Numbered from the stretch's first letter, positions 42,297 through 50,871 are shown. The stretch is 64,000 nucleotides of DNA from an uncultured Vicinamibacterales bacterium (GCA_958295905.1 OY282382.1:2008001-2072000); one strand, 5' to 3'. Translations and numbers: made by a program. The notes: a model not told the origin generated them from the sequence alone.

Positions 42297-43627
42297 CGTC
42301 TCCACGCCGCCCCCGTCGTCAGCCCGGCCCACGCCCGGCGGGCGGCGTCGGCCCACCGGTTCGCGTGCCGTACCGGGGCCAGCGCCTGCCATCGCAGGCG
42401 CGCCACGCGGCCGATGCCGGCGTCGAGCGCCCGCGTCAGCGCGCCGGGCTCCGGAGCGGGACCCGTCGGGCCGTCGTCGCGTCCGTAGCGGACGGTCGTG
42501 AGCAGGGTCATCGCCCGGTGGAGGTCGGCCGCCGCGGCGGCGCCGGCGAGTCGGCCGGCGGGGCCGGACGGAGGTCCGGCGCCGTCCCGGTACGGTTCAG
42601 GCCAGGCGGCCGCGGTGAGGCCCGACGAGAGGGCCGCGGTGCGGCGGCCGAGCAGCCCGTGGCGCACGCGCAGTTGTCCTTCCCGGGGCGTCTCCCCGGC
42701 CGCGATCGCCGACTGGGTGACGGGGCGGGACAGCGCCACCGCGCCGGCGATGCGCAGCGCGGTCAGCGCGCGGCCCGCCGTGTCGCGCGTCCAGCCGTTC
42801 CCGGCCGCCGCGCGCCGCACCCGGGTCAGCTCTTCGAACGCGCGGTGCGCGGCGAGCGCGGGCGGGATCCGTCTCTCCGTCACCGCCGCCGCGCCCGCGC
42901 GGCCGCGCAGGACGCGCATCGCGCCCAGTACGACGAGGCCCAGCGCCGCGATCCCGAAAAGCGCGGCCAGCAGGCCCAACAAGCTCGCCCGCAGGTCGCG
43001 CGCCTGCGCCGCCCCGAAGCCGGACGGCGGGAGGTCGCGGATGTCGTCCGCGGACTCGGGGGTCAGCGACAGGACCCGGACCGGTTCGGGGGGCAGGATG
43101 TACGTCAGCTCGCGTCCCGGGACCACCGGGTTGTCGCCGACGCGCCGTTCGATCCGGTAGGACAGCTCAAGGGCGGGAATGTCCACATCCTCGCCGAAGG
43201 CGCTCTCGGTGATCAGACGCAGCGTGTAGTCGTACTGCGAGAACCGGTAGGGCCCGGCCGGGACGTCGTCGAGACGTTCACCGGCGAGGACCTCGAAGGG
43301 GGCGGTGTCGAGGGTCGCCGGTTCGAGCGCGGCCTCGTCGGGCCGCGTCCGCGCGGCATCCGTCTCGACGAACCGGCAGGTCACCGTCATCGTGAACCGC
43401 TCGCCGACGAAGACGGCGTTCCGGCTCACCCGCCGCCAGCACCGCACCGCGTCGACCGCGGTCCCGCCGGCATCCGGTTGCGCGGCGTGCGCCGGCGCCG
43501 CCGTCGTTGCGGCTTCTTGGACCTCATCAAGACCCCGCGGACCGACGAGTTGCGCGGCGTGCGCCGGCGCCGCCGTCGTTGCGGCGGCCAGCGCCAGCCG
43601 GATCATCGTGGAGCGTGATCGGAGCAT
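42293..43627 (-). CDS. MxaA-like membrane protein
   Basis: A 444-residue protein: signal peptide, an exported beta-rich domain (VRCWRRVSRNAVFVGERFTM, FRFSQYDYTL-like RFSQYDYTLRLITESAFGED, RELTYILPPEPVRVL), one membrane helix (LLGLLAALFGIAALGLVVLG) and a helical cytoplasmic tail. This plan fits MxaA/BatD-type proteins. The N-terminus is odd: AATTAAPAHAAQ, the end of the signal peptide, occurs twice, 24 residues apart, because of a 37-bp DNA duplication. It heads the four-gene run. Confidence 0.65.
   Translation of the reverse strand: MLRSRSTMIRLALAAATTAAPAHAAQLVGPRGLDEVQEAATTAAPAHAAQPDAGGTAVDAVRCWRRVSRNAVFVGERFTMTVTCRFVETDAARTRPDEAALEPATLDTAPFEVLAGERLDDVPAGPYRFSQYDYTLRLITESAFGEDVDIPALELSYRIERRVGDNPVVPGRELTYILPPEPVRVLSLTPESADDIRDLPPSGFGAAQARDLRASLLGLLAALFGIAALGLVVLGAMRVLRGRAGAAAVTERRIPPALAAHRAFEELTRVRRAAAGNGWTRDTAGRALTALRIAGAVALSRPVTQSAIAAGETPREGQLRVRHGLLGRRTAALSSGLTAAAWPEPYRDGAGPPSGPAGRLAGAAAAADLHRAMTLLTTVRYGRDDGPTGPAPEPGALTRALDAGIGRVARLRWQALAPVRHANRWADAARRAWAGLTTGAAWRR
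43477..43585. repeat. Perfect 37-bp direct repeat, 72 bp apart
   Basis: GTTGCGCGGCGTGCGCCGGC and the following GCCGCCGTCGTTGCGGC occur at 43477-43513 and identically at 43549-43585. The 72-bp offset keeps the frame and doubles the signal-peptide cleavage region of the MxaA-like protein. Confidence 0.92.
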
Positions 43628-44305
43628 CGCCCGTGTCCCGGATCTCGTGAACGCTTCGAATCGACAGCCGCCTTCGAGGCCCCGGCGGCCCGAATCGTGT
43701 CGTGGGCATCACGGATTCCCGTGCGTGAAGGCAGCATTAGACCACGGAACCGGCCGTCGATGCCGTCCATCGTCGTCATTTGAACCCCCGGATGACCTGC
43801 GGTAGGTTGGCCGTCTCGGGTTTATCCCGAGATGGGGAGCAATGGACGAATGGCCGACCCGAACAACGTCAGGCGAGTGAAGCTGCCGTCATGGGGCTGG
43901 CTGGACGACCTGGGGCGCGATGTCCGCCGCGCCATCCGCGGGTCGCCCACCGGCAGGTGGCCGATGTGCGGGCAGGCAAAGCGGGTCAGGCTCGACAGCC
44001 GGTCGCACTGGTCATGCCAGCCCTGCCGCATCTGGTTCCAGACCCGTTCGGCGGCGTCCGCGAATGTCGGCATGCTCTTGAGGCGGCGCTTCTCGGCGAG
44101 CGGATCGCCTCCGGCGCGGGCGAGGCGGGCGTGCGCCGGCGGGCCGTGAGACGCCCGCCTGACAAGGCGTGAGTGAGGGTGCATACTGGGTATGCGGAAC
44201 AACGCAGCTCAGGCGGGATGCACCGCCGCTCGAAGGCAGCGGGGCCTTCGCCGCGGGCGGCTTGAATCGGACGGCGGCAACTCCCGCGCATTCCGGAGGC
44301 AGACG
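43628..44305. other. Intergenic region without a supported gene
   Basis: 678 bp between divergent genes. Both strands keep open frames of about 105 and 126 codons near 43822-44202, but neither matches anything I know and neither has a good start. An interspersed repeat lies near its end, and GGAGG before 44306 serves the next gene. Confidence 0.45.
44189..44264 (+). repeat. Interspersed repeat copy 4, long form
   Basis: GCGGAACAACGCAGCTCAGG, CGGGATGCACCGCCGCTCGA, AGGCAGCGGGGCCTTCGCCG. Preceded by GGCGTGAGTGAGGGTGCATA, a word shared with the copies near 35.6 and 49.7 kb. It ends 42 bp before the quinoprotein start. Confidence 0.75.
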
Positions 44306-46069
44306 ATGCAGATGACAGCTCGCGCTTCACGATTGGGGCTCGTCCTCGCGGCGGCGGTCGCGGCGCCCCCGGCCGCCCCCGCGCAGTCCCCGCCGGCGGA
44401 GTTCGTTCCCGTGACCGATGCGATGCTGCAGGCGCCCGCGCCCGACGACTGGCTGATGTGGCGCCGCACCCTCGACGGCTGGGGCTACAGCCCGCTCGAC
44501 GAGATCGACCGGGACAACGTCGGCGACCTGCGTCTGGTCTGGTCGCGGGCCCTCCGCCGGGGAGGCCGCCAGCAGGGCACGCCGCTGGTGTACGACGGCG
44601 TCCTCTACATGCCGAACCCGAGCGACGTCATCCAGGCCATCGACGCCGCGACGGGGGACCTCCTCTGGGAGTACCGCCGGGACCTCCCCGACGATGCGTG
44701 CGAGCGCATCATGCCCGGCGTCTGCACGACGAACCGGAACCTGGCCATCTACGAGAACCTGATCATCGACACCAGCGTGGACGAGTACGTCTTCGCCCTG
44801 AATGCGCAGACGGGAGAGCTCGTCTGGGAGACCCGGGTTCTCGACTACCAGGTCCATCCCGCGAACCAGAGCACGGGGCCGATCATCGCGAACGGCAAGG
44901 TCATCTCGGGCCGGAGCTGCATGCCGGCGGCGGGACCGGATGCCTGCGTCATCACGGCGCACGACGCGCGCACGGGCGAAGAGCTGTGGCGGCGCCGCAC
45001 GACCCCGGCCCCCGGCGAGCCGGGCGACGAGACGTGGGGGGGCGTACCCGATCAACAACGCCGGCACGTCGGCACGTGGATGGCCCCGAGCTTCGACCCC
45101 GAGCTGAACCTGCTCTACATCGGCACGTCGGTCACCTCGCCGGCCCCGAAGTTTCTGGTGGGCGGCGCCGACCTGACCCACCTCTACCACAACTCGACCC
45201 TCGCCCTCGACGCCGACACCGGCGGGATCGTCTGGCACTACCAGCACCTGAACGACCAATGGGATCTCGACCATCCCTTCGAGCGGCTCCTCGTCGACAC
45301 CGTCGTCCGGCCGGACCCGGCGGCGGTGAGCTGGATCAATCCGCGCCTGCGGCCGGGGCGGGAGCGCCGCGTGATGACCGGCATCCCCGGCAAGACGGGC
45401 ATCGTGTACACCCTGGACCGGGTGACCGGCGAGTTCCTGTGGGCCACGCCGACCGTGGCCCAGAACGTGGTCAGCCGTATCGACGGGGCGACCGGCGCGG
45501 TGACGGAGAACCCCGAGGCGGTCTTCCGCGGCTTCGGCCAGGGGGTCTTCACCTGCCCTACCGCGATGGGGGGCAAGGACTGGGAGGCGGGCGCCTACAG
45601 CCCCCGGACCAACACGATGTACATGCCCCTGCGGAACGCCTGCGCCCGGATGGCCCCCCTCGACGACGGGGGGCGGTCGCTGTACAGCCTCAGCATGCGC
45701 AACGAGCTCGCCCCCGGCACCGACAGCCTCGGCGCGGTCTGGGCCATCTCGGCCGAGACCGGCGCCGTCGCGTGGATCCACGAGCAGCGCGCCGCCACCA
45801 TGTCGCTGGCCGCGACGGCCGGCGGCCTCGTGTTCGTGGGCGACGTCAACGGCCGGTTCAAGGCCCTCGACGACGAGACCGGCGAGGTGCTGTGGGAGAT
45901 CAACCTGGGCTCGCCGGTGAGCGGATTCCCCGTGACCTACGCGGCCGGCGGCCGCCAGTACGTGATCGCCGGCACCGGCACCGGCGGCAACGCCTCGCGC
46001 TGGAGCGCGATGACCCCCGAGCTGCGGCCGAGCAGCGGCAACAACATCTTCGTGTTCGCGCTGCCGTGA
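44306..46069 (+). CDS. PQQ-dependent alcohol dehydrogenase-like quinoprotein
   Basis: A 587-residue exported protein (signal peptide ending PAAPAQS). It has the eight-bladed quinoprotein pattern: WLMWRRTLDGWGYSPLDEID, IQAIDAATGDLLWEYRRDLP, VFALNAQTGELVWETRVLDY, LALDADTGGIVWHYQHLNDQ then WDLDHPFE, FLWATPTVAQNV and FKALDDETGEVLWEINLGSP. GTWMAPSFDPELNLLYIGTS resembles the cofactor-facing segment of methanol and ethanol dehydrogenases. The vicinal Cys-Cys of the classic enzymes is not seen. The ATG at 44306 follows GGAGG. It lies next to the mxa-like genes, divergent from them. Confidence 0.8.
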   Translation: MQMTARASRLGLVLAAAVAAPPAAPAQSPPAEFVPVTDAMLQAPAPDDWLMWRRTLDGWGYSPLDEIDRDNVGDLRLVWSRALRRGGRQQGTPLVYDGVLYMPNPSDVIQAIDAATGDLLWEYRRDLPDDACERIMPGVCTTNRNLAIYENLIIDTSVDEYVFALNAQTGELVWETRVLDYQVHPANQSTGPIIANGKVISGRSCMPAAGPDACVITAHDARTGEELWRRRTTPAPGEPGDETWGGVPDQQRRHVGTWMAPSFDPELNLLYIGTSVTSPAPKFLVGGADLTHLYHNSTLALDADTGGIVWHYQHLNDQWDLDHPFERLLVDTVVRPDPAAVSWINPRLRPGRERRVMTGIPGKTGIVYTLDRVTGEFLWATPTVAQNVVSRIDGATGAVTENPEAVFRGFGQGVFTCPTAMGGKDWEAGAYSPRTNTMYMPLRNACARMAPLDDGGRSLYSLSMRNELAPGTDSLGAVWAISAETGAVAWIHEQRAATMSLAATAGGLVFVGDVNGRFKALDDETGEVLWEINLGSPVSGFPVTYAAGGRQYVIAGTGTGGNASRWSAMTPELRPSSGNNIFVFALP

Positions 46070-46369
46070 CTCCGGTGGCCGGGGCGGGAAGACACGGGAA
46101 ATCCCAGGTCTCTTCGCGCTCACTCACGACCGCCGGCGGGATTCGCAGGTCGTCGAGCCGAGCCGCCACATGGAGAGCCTTCGAACCGGCCCGCGGCCGC
46201 CCGCATGCCTTCCAGGAGGCCCGGTAGCGGCCGGTGTTGTTGTCGCCAACTTGGATTCGGGACTGGCGTGGCGAGGGAGGGTGGCTCTGATAACGCAGGC
46301 CTGCAGGCCCTGACGCCGGAAGCCACTCCTGAGTGAGTACGGTGCGCGTGCGGTAGCGTGCGGTGCGGC
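46070..46369. other. Intergenic region with a 16-bp repeat
   Basis: 300 bp. GCATGCCTTCCAGGAG occurs at about 46202 and again at about 46368, where it contains the proposed start of the next gene. No gene recognised. Confidence 0.5.
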
Positions 46370-47977
46370 ATGCCTTCCAGGAGCACCTCGATCGAACGCG
46401 CCCGGAGACGGGAAGCGGAAACCTCCTCTCCGCGATCCGCCGCGGCGATCTGGTTCTGCGTCCGGGAACGCGGCAAGGCGAGGCGGGACGGTTGGATTCC
46501 CGATGCTTGCCTCTACGACCTGCCCCGGCAGATCGGGGCGACCCACGACAGCGTAGTCGAGGTTTGTGTCGCGGATGATCCCCGCTCGGTCGCACCTGAC
46601 CGGATTCACCGTGTTTTCTGCAACCGCGCCCGCGGGCTGGCCGGTATGGAGATCGCCTGTCGCGGCGAAACTGCCCGACTTGCGCCGACGCGGATGCTCG
46701 CCGCCAATCTCAGCTTCGAGCGCGCCTTGGAACGGTTTCTCGATGACCGCAACGGAAGCCCAGCAGATTTTGCTGCCGAGGGCAGTTTGCGCGTCTTCTC
46801 CGCCCGGCAGTTCCTGCTTCCCGGTGGGGGCGACGGCGGGGCGACGGAGCTGCATCGCGGGGCGACCCTCGTTCACCCGGAGCCGGCGGTAGATGAAGAC
46901 CGTGCTGCCGACCTGGCGGGAGGTGTCGGCGGATGGATGCTTCGCAATCTGTCGTCTGAAGGCTCGTTGCCCTACAAGTACTGGCCCAGCCGGGGAACCG
47001 AATCCCACGCTGACAACGCTATCCGCCGCTTCCTGGCGACACTGTCCCTGGCGAGACTGGGTGAACTCCGCGGCAGCGCCGAGATCCGCGATGCCGCCCG
47101 GCGCAACCTGCGTTTCAACTTGGCGCGGTACTTTCGGAACATCGGCGGTGGACGCGGGGCTGTCGTCGAACACACGGGGGCCAAGCTCGGCGCCGCCGCG
47201 CTCGCCGCGCTGGCTATCCTGGAGAGCCCGTCGGCGGCGGAGTTCGGCGCCGAATTGACGCTGCTAGCTCAGGGCGTCAACTCCCTCGCGGAGGGCGGGA
47301 ACGGGTTCCGCACGTTCTTCTTTCCGCCCGAGCGTGACGGTGACAACTGGAACTTCTACTCGGGTGAGGCGCTGCTCTTCTGGGCGGAGGCCCGGCGCCG
47401 CGGACTGACGTGCGCGCCAACCCTGGAGCGCTGCACGTCCGCTTTCGCGCGTTGCCGAAACCGGCACCGCCGGGCTCGCAATCCCGCTTTCGTGCCGTGG
47501 CATACGCAAGCATGCGTGTCGATGTTCCTGCAGACGGGGCGGCGCGAGTTCGCCGATTTCGCGCTTGAAATCAGTGACTGGCTGTTGCCGATGCAGCAGT
47601 GGGGGGGCGAACTGCCGCCGGACATGTGGGGACGCTTCTACGATCCGCGGCGACCGGAGTTCGGGCCGCCCCATGCGGCGTCAACCGGCGCGTACCTGGA
47701 GGGACTCGTGGACGCTTTGGCCCTGGCCCGCGCCCTCGGAGACGGAGCCCGCGTCGCTGCCTATGAGCGTACGATTGAGCGTGGACTGCGGTCTCTGCGC
47801 CAACTCCAGTTCCGTGACGACCGCGACGCCTTCTACGTTTCGCGCAAGGAGCCCGTCATGGGCGCGCTCCGCACGGAGGTATACGACAACACCGTGCGCA
47901 TCGACTCCGCCGCTCACGCTCTCGCGGCGACGGTCAAGCTGCTGCAATTGGGTCAGTCGACCGCCGGCAGCACGTAG
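46370..47977 (+). CDS. Conserved alpha/alpha-toroid protein of unknown function
   Basis: About 535 residues, start uncertain (ATG at 46370 in a repeated word). The N-terminal 150 residues read as a compact domain (DGWIPDACLYDLPRQIGATH, RARGLAGMEIACRGETARLA, NLSFERALERFLDDRNG). The rest has the periodic pattern of six-hairpin glycosidase-like folds: LPYKYWPSRGTESHADNAIR, HTGAKLGAAALAALAILE, FYSGEALLFWAEA, FVPWHTQACVSMFLQTGRRE, HAASTGAYLEGLVDALALAR, VYDNTVRIDSAAHALAATVK. No signal peptide. The last 25 bp overlap the convergent hydroxylase gene. No reaction can be assigned. Confidence 0.65.
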   Translation: MPSRSTSIERARRREAETSSPRSAAAIWFCVRERGKARRDGWIPDACLYDLPRQIGATHDSVVEVCVADDPRSVAPDRIHRVFCNRARGLAGMEIACRGETARLAPTRMLAANLSFERALERFLDDRNGSPADFAAEGSLRVFSARQFLLPGGGDGGATELHRGATLVHPEPAVDEDRAADLAGGVGGWMLRNLSSEGSLPYKYWPSRGTESHADNAIRRFLATLSLARLGELRGSAEIRDAARRNLRFNLARYFRNIGGGRGAVVEHTGAKLGAAALAALAILESPSAAEFGAELTLLAQGVNSLAEGGNGFRTFFFPPERDGDNWNFYSGEALLFWAEARRRGLTCAPTLERCTSAFARCRNRHRRARNPAFVPWHTQACVSMFLQTGRREFADFALEISDWLLPMQQWGGELPPDMWGRFYDPRRPEFGPPHAASTGAYLEGLVDALALARALGDGARVAAYERTIERGLRSLRQLQFRDDRDAFYVSRKEPVMGALRTEVYDNTVRIDSAAHALAATVKLLQLGQSTAGST

Positions 47978-48609
47978 TGCCCCCGCCCCGGCGCCGGCAA
48001 CACGTCGAAGATAAGGTGCACCCGCGGCTCATCGGTCGGGTTGCCCGCGTCATGCAAAGCCTTGTTGTCAAACACCCACAATTCACCTTCGCGCATCACG
48101 ACCTCTTCACCGCCCGAAGTCATCGGGCTGCCCTCCCTGCTGCGCAACACAAGGTGGAAGCGGTCCCGGATACGATAGTAGGCTCCGGCATCAACGTGTG
48201 GTCGGACCCATCCACCAGGTTGCAGAGACACCAGCGTAGCGCGGCCCAGGTCACCGTGCACGGACCGGGCCGTCTCCTGACAAAACGCCAGCGCGCGGGG
48301 AAATCCGGCCGCTGACCGAGCGGTCCGACTCTCGTGAACATCGTTGGCGTTCCTGGCTCCTTCCGGCAGTGGCTTTCTGGCGACCCGCAAGAAGATGTTC
48401 AGCGTGTCGCGCTGGCAACGAACCTTCCGCTGACGGCTGGTGTCGGCGAGCCACATGTCGGGAGCCGCAGCCAGTTCCGACACGAACGGCGCAACGTCAA
48501 TGCCCTTCGAGATGCGAATGAAATGCGATCCCGTCTCGCGGGTCCCAGGAGACTCAGGAAACCGGGTTGCGCTGCGTTCGCTCGGCGGCTTCGTCGCCAG
48601 GATTCCCAT
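47953..48609 (-). CDS. Aspartyl/asparaginyl beta-hydroxylase-like oxygenase
   Basis: A 218-residue protein with the double-stranded beta-helix of the AspH family: GGWVRPHVDAGAYYRIRDRF has the first His and HLVLRSREG, while FDNKALHDAGNPTDEPRVHL gives the second His and an Arg for 2-oxoglutarate, followed by IFDVLP. The ATG at 48609 is preferred over the upstream TTG because AAGGAG is 6 bp before it. It overlaps the toroid protein gene tail-to-tail by 25 bp. The substrate may be a protein or a small peptide. Confidence 0.8.
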   Translation of the reverse strand: MGILATKPPSERSATRFPESPGTRETGSHFIRISKGIDVAPFVSELAAAPDMWLADTSRQRKVRCQRDTLNIFLRVARKPLPEGARNANDVHESRTARSAAGFPRALAFCQETARSVHGDLGRATLVSLQPGGWVRPHVDAGAYYRIRDRFHLVLRSREGSPMTSGGEEVVMREGELWVFDNKALHDAGNPTDEPRVHLIFDVLPAPGRGHYVLPAVD

Positions 48610-48676
48610 CGCCAACTCCTTCCATTTCCGCCGGCGGAGCGGGGTCTCATTCCCCGCACGTGAACGCCGGCGGTGG

Positions 48677-49570
48677 CTATCGCCTGGGCCGTCCGCTCGC
48701 CCATAGAGGTGTCCCGCCGGCGGAATAGAGCACGACGTTGCCGTCCCGCTGGATTACGATCCGCGCGCCAGGATTGCCCCGGGTACGCGTCGACCAACGC
48801 GCCGCGCGGCGCGAGTCGTAAACGACGAAGTTGCCGTCGGATTGCATGGCCGCGGACCCGCCCGTGGCCCCGACAGTACGGGCGCTCCAGTACGCCGCAC
48901 CGTTCTTGTAAGCGACCAAGTTACCGTCCCGCTGGAACACGAGCCTGTACGTCCCGCTGGTGTCCCGGATGAACTCTCCGGTTCGCAGCCGTTGCCCGCC
49001 GAGGAGCCGATTGCTGGCGTCGTCCCCGTCGCCATCGCCGTCCCCGTCCCCGTCGCCGTCGCCATCTCCGTCGCCATCTCCGTCCCCATCCCCGTCGCCA
49101 TCTCCGTCGCCGTCCCCGTCTCCATCCCCGTCGCCGTCGCCGTCGCCGTCCCCGTCTCCATCCCCGTCTCCATCCCCGTCGCCGTCCCCGTCCCCATCCC
49201 CGTCGCCATCTCCGTCCCCGTCCCCATCTCCGTCGCCGTCGCCGTCCCCATCGCCGTCGCCATCTCCGTCGCCATCTCCGTCGCCGTCCCCGTCTCCATC
49301 TCCGTCGCCGTCCCCATCGCCGTCCCCGTCCCCGTCCCCATCGCCGTCGCCGTCCCCGTCCCCGTCCCCGGAGCTACTGGCAATCGGTGGGTTCTTGCCG
49401 AGAGGCGTAGGTGCGGTGGGCACCAACGGGTCGTTGTCGTCTTCACAACTCGCGGCTGCGAATACCATCGCGACCAGCAACAGAGAGATTTTTCTCCAAG
49501 GGGAGGGCGCGGAGGCTTCGGTTTCTGCCACTCGCTCGGTGTCCGGTGACGGTTGGGTACTGAGATCCAT
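48677..49570 (-). CDS. B-lectin lipoprotein with a 58-fold Gly-Asp linker
   Basis: A 297-residue protein. A late signal sequence (KISLLLVAMVFAAASC) ends in a lipobox with Cys42. After DDNDPLVPTAPTPLGKNPPI comes a pure Gly-Asp run, 58 dipeptides (68-183). The last 114 residues are a bulb-type lectin domain with three sugar-site motifs: QRDGNLVAY (213-221), QSDGNFVVY (243-251) and QRDGNVVLY (274-282), each the QxDxNxVxY of mannose-binding lectins. GGAGA precedes the ATG at 49570. Expected place: outer membrane, lectin held outwards on a stiff acidic, perhaps calcium-binding, arm. Confidence 0.88.
   Translation of the reverse strand: MDLSTQPSPDTERVAETEASAPSPWRKISLLLVAMVFAAASCEDDNDPLVPTAPTPLGKNPPIASSSGDGDGDGDGDGDGDGDGDGDGDGDGDGDGDGDGDGDGDGDGDGDGDGDGDGDGDGDGDGDGDGDGDGDGDGDGDGDGDGDGDGDGDGDGDGDGDGDGDGDGDGDGDGDGDGDGDGDDASNRLLGGQRLRTGEFIRDTSGTYRLVFQRDGNLVAYKNGAAYWSARTVGATGGSAAMQSDGNFVVYDSRRAARWSTRTRGNPGARIVIQRDGNVVLYSAGGTPLWASGRPRR
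49022..49369 (-). repeat. Hexanucleotide tract encoding (Gly-Asp)58
   Basis: 58 units of GGN GAY, mostly GGCGAC, GGGGAC and GGAGAT/GGCGAT mixtures. Third-position variation is frequent while the protein repeat is perfect, so selection keeps Gly-Asp. All six frames are open here, which creates false proline-serine and hydrophobic ORFs. Confidence 0.95.
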
Positions 49571-49591
49571 ATCATTTCTCCGCGCCGCTCC

Positions 49592-49664
49592 AGCAGTCCG
49601 TGGCGAGAGTCCCCCGCTGCATTCGAGCCGCGATGCATCCCGCTTGACTGCGTTGTTCGTCGGT
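49592..49664 (-). repeat. Interspersed repeat copy 5, long form
   Basis: On the minus strand CCGACGAACAACGCAGTCAA, GCGGGATGCATCGCGGCTCG, AATGCAGCGGGGGACTCTCG, CCACGGACTG. It lies 22 bp upstream of the lectin start, in the same orientation as that gene. Confidence 0.8.
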
Positions 49665-50109
49665 TACCTATGCCTAATATGCCTAATAGGCACCCTCTTC
49701 ACGCCATGTCAGGCACGGGCGTTCTTTGTCCACTGGTGCTTTTCAGCCCGCTGGCACCCTCGCCGCTCTCGGTGCGACGCGGGGTGTCGCCACGGGCTGC
49801 CCAGCGGGGCATTGCTCCCTTCGGAGCAACGGGCAAACGTGCGTTATCCCGTGTGAGTCGCGTCCGGCAAAGTCCTCCATGTCGCTGGCTGACGAGACGC
49901 GTCAGTTAGTTGGTCGCCATGGCCATCGGCAGTCAATGCACTTGTATCACGGAGCGGAATGCAACTGCAAACCTGAGATTGAGATTCAGTTTATTGCTTC
50001 AAATTGAGACGGAGACTCAATACGGAACCGGCCGCAAAACGCCAAGTATTCGGTTACGGGCGCTGTGTAAAAGCGTCGTCATCCAGCAGGCGGGAGTCTT
50101 GCCCGAGTT
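49665..50109. other. Non-coding stretch upstream of the DUF4338 relic
   Basis: No gene. 49910-50040 is less GC-rich than its surroundings and has loose near-repeats (GAGATTGAGATTCAG, GAGACGGAGACTCAA). One interspersed repeat copy lies at 49762-49800. Confidence 0.4.
49762..49800 (+). repeat. Interspersed repeat copy 6
   Basis: GCCGCTCTCGGTGCGACGCG followed by GGGTGTCGCCACGGGCTGC; close to the copies at 52610 and, inverted, 35539. Confidence 0.75.
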
Positions 50110-50219
50110 GACCCGTCGAAGGCGTGGTGAGGAGGGCGGTGGGGGCAACGCGACCCAGTTGGCGGCGCGGTAGCAACCCCCGTGGTGGCGGCGGGGATCC
50201 ACCAGCGTCTCCACGAGCC
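50110..50219 (-). pseudogene. Fragment of a DUF4338 (DruA-like) gene
   Basis: The first reading after the IS4 end is WLVETLVDPRRHHGGCYRAA then NWVAL, the most conserved stretch of DUF4338 proteins (ETFVDPxRxxGTCYRAANW in memory). After about 25 residues the similarity ends in PPPPSSPRLRRVNSG. Everything upstream is lost at the junction with the IS4 end at 50220. DUF4338 occurs in transposon-like elements and in Druantia defence loci; which this was cannot be told. Confidence 0.55.
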
Positions 50220-50263
50220 AAGGTTCAAGCCGCCTTCACCTGAAGGTGTGTGGGACAGGAGTG
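50220..50263. mobile_element. Solo right end of the IS4-type element
   Basis: 44 bp match the right end of the element at 6514-7804 with three changes (AAGGTTCAAGCCGCCTT, TGAAGGTGTGTGGGACAG, GAGTG end). The rest of the element and its other end are absent, so it is a deletion remnant. It abuts the DUF4338 fragment. Confidence 0.85.
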
Positions 50264-50439
50264 GTCGCCGGTGGTCCCGCTACGGGTTCGTCGCCCCCTC
50301 GACGGGACCCGGGAGAACGTCAACCGCACCGGCGAGTTCACCGTGAACATCGCGTCGATTAGAGGAGCGCGCGCCGGTGCTCGGAGTCGTCGCGGCCCCC
50401 GCGGTGGACGAGCGGGCCCGCGGCGGGTCTCGAAGGGCG

Positions 50440-50871
50440 TCACTGCCCGACCTGCCCTGTCCACGGATTGATTGACTCGACGCCGAAGGGCGCGAAGTGC
50501 TGCATGTTCCGGGTCGCGACCACCAGGGATTCCGCCTCGGCGGTTCCGGCTATCAGCGCCTCGGCGGTTTGGGCGCGTCTTCCGGTCCGGCGGGCCCGCG
50601 CCCGGAGACGCGCCGCCCGTTGCGCGGCCTCGCGCCCGACGGCCAGGATCCGGCCTTCGTAGCTTGCGGCCATGCCGGCCGCCAGGGTCGCAATCCGGAG
50701 ACGCCGGCGTCCCCGGGGGAGCAGGCTGACTCCGTACTGCAGCTCGTACAGCACGACGACGGATAACCACAGGCGGTCGTGCCGCTCGCGCAGGAACTCG
50801 GCGACACTCCCATCCGGGGCCGGCTTGAGCATCTCCGACACGACGTTGGTGTCGAGCAGGAACCCCGTCAA
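50440..50871 (-). CDS. PIN-domain toxin (VapC-like)
   Basis: A 143-residue PIN ribonuclease. GFLLDTNVVSEMLKP has the first Asp (residue 7), WLSVVVLYELQYGVSLL the conserved Glu, and TAEALIAGTAEAESLVVATR then NMQHFAPFGVESINPW the C-terminal acidic site and ending. The Asp of the third motif reads TAEALIAGTA (Glu in place of Asp), which may weaken or alter activity. The ATG at 50871 overlaps the antitoxin stop as ATGA. It should cleave RNA when free of antitoxin. Confidence 0.88.
   Translation of the reverse strand: MTGFLLDTNVVSEMLKPAPDGSVAEFLRERHDRLWLSVVVLYELQYGVSLLPRGRRRLRIATLAAGMAASYEGRILAVGREAAQRAARLRARARRTGRRAQTAEALIAGTAEAESLVVATRNMQHFAPFGVESINPWTGQVGQ

Noticed and set aside
43822..44202. 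Overlapping open frames on both strands upstream of the quinoprotein gene
   Set aside because: Neither has a convincing start, signal or similarity; recorded only as intergenic DNA.
48842..49856. Plus-strand open frames of Pro-Ser repeats and of Val-Ala-Ile-Pro repeats
   Set aside because: They are the complement of the Gly-Asp codon tract. Only the minus-strand frame has a ribosome binding site, a lipobox and a recognisable lectin domain.
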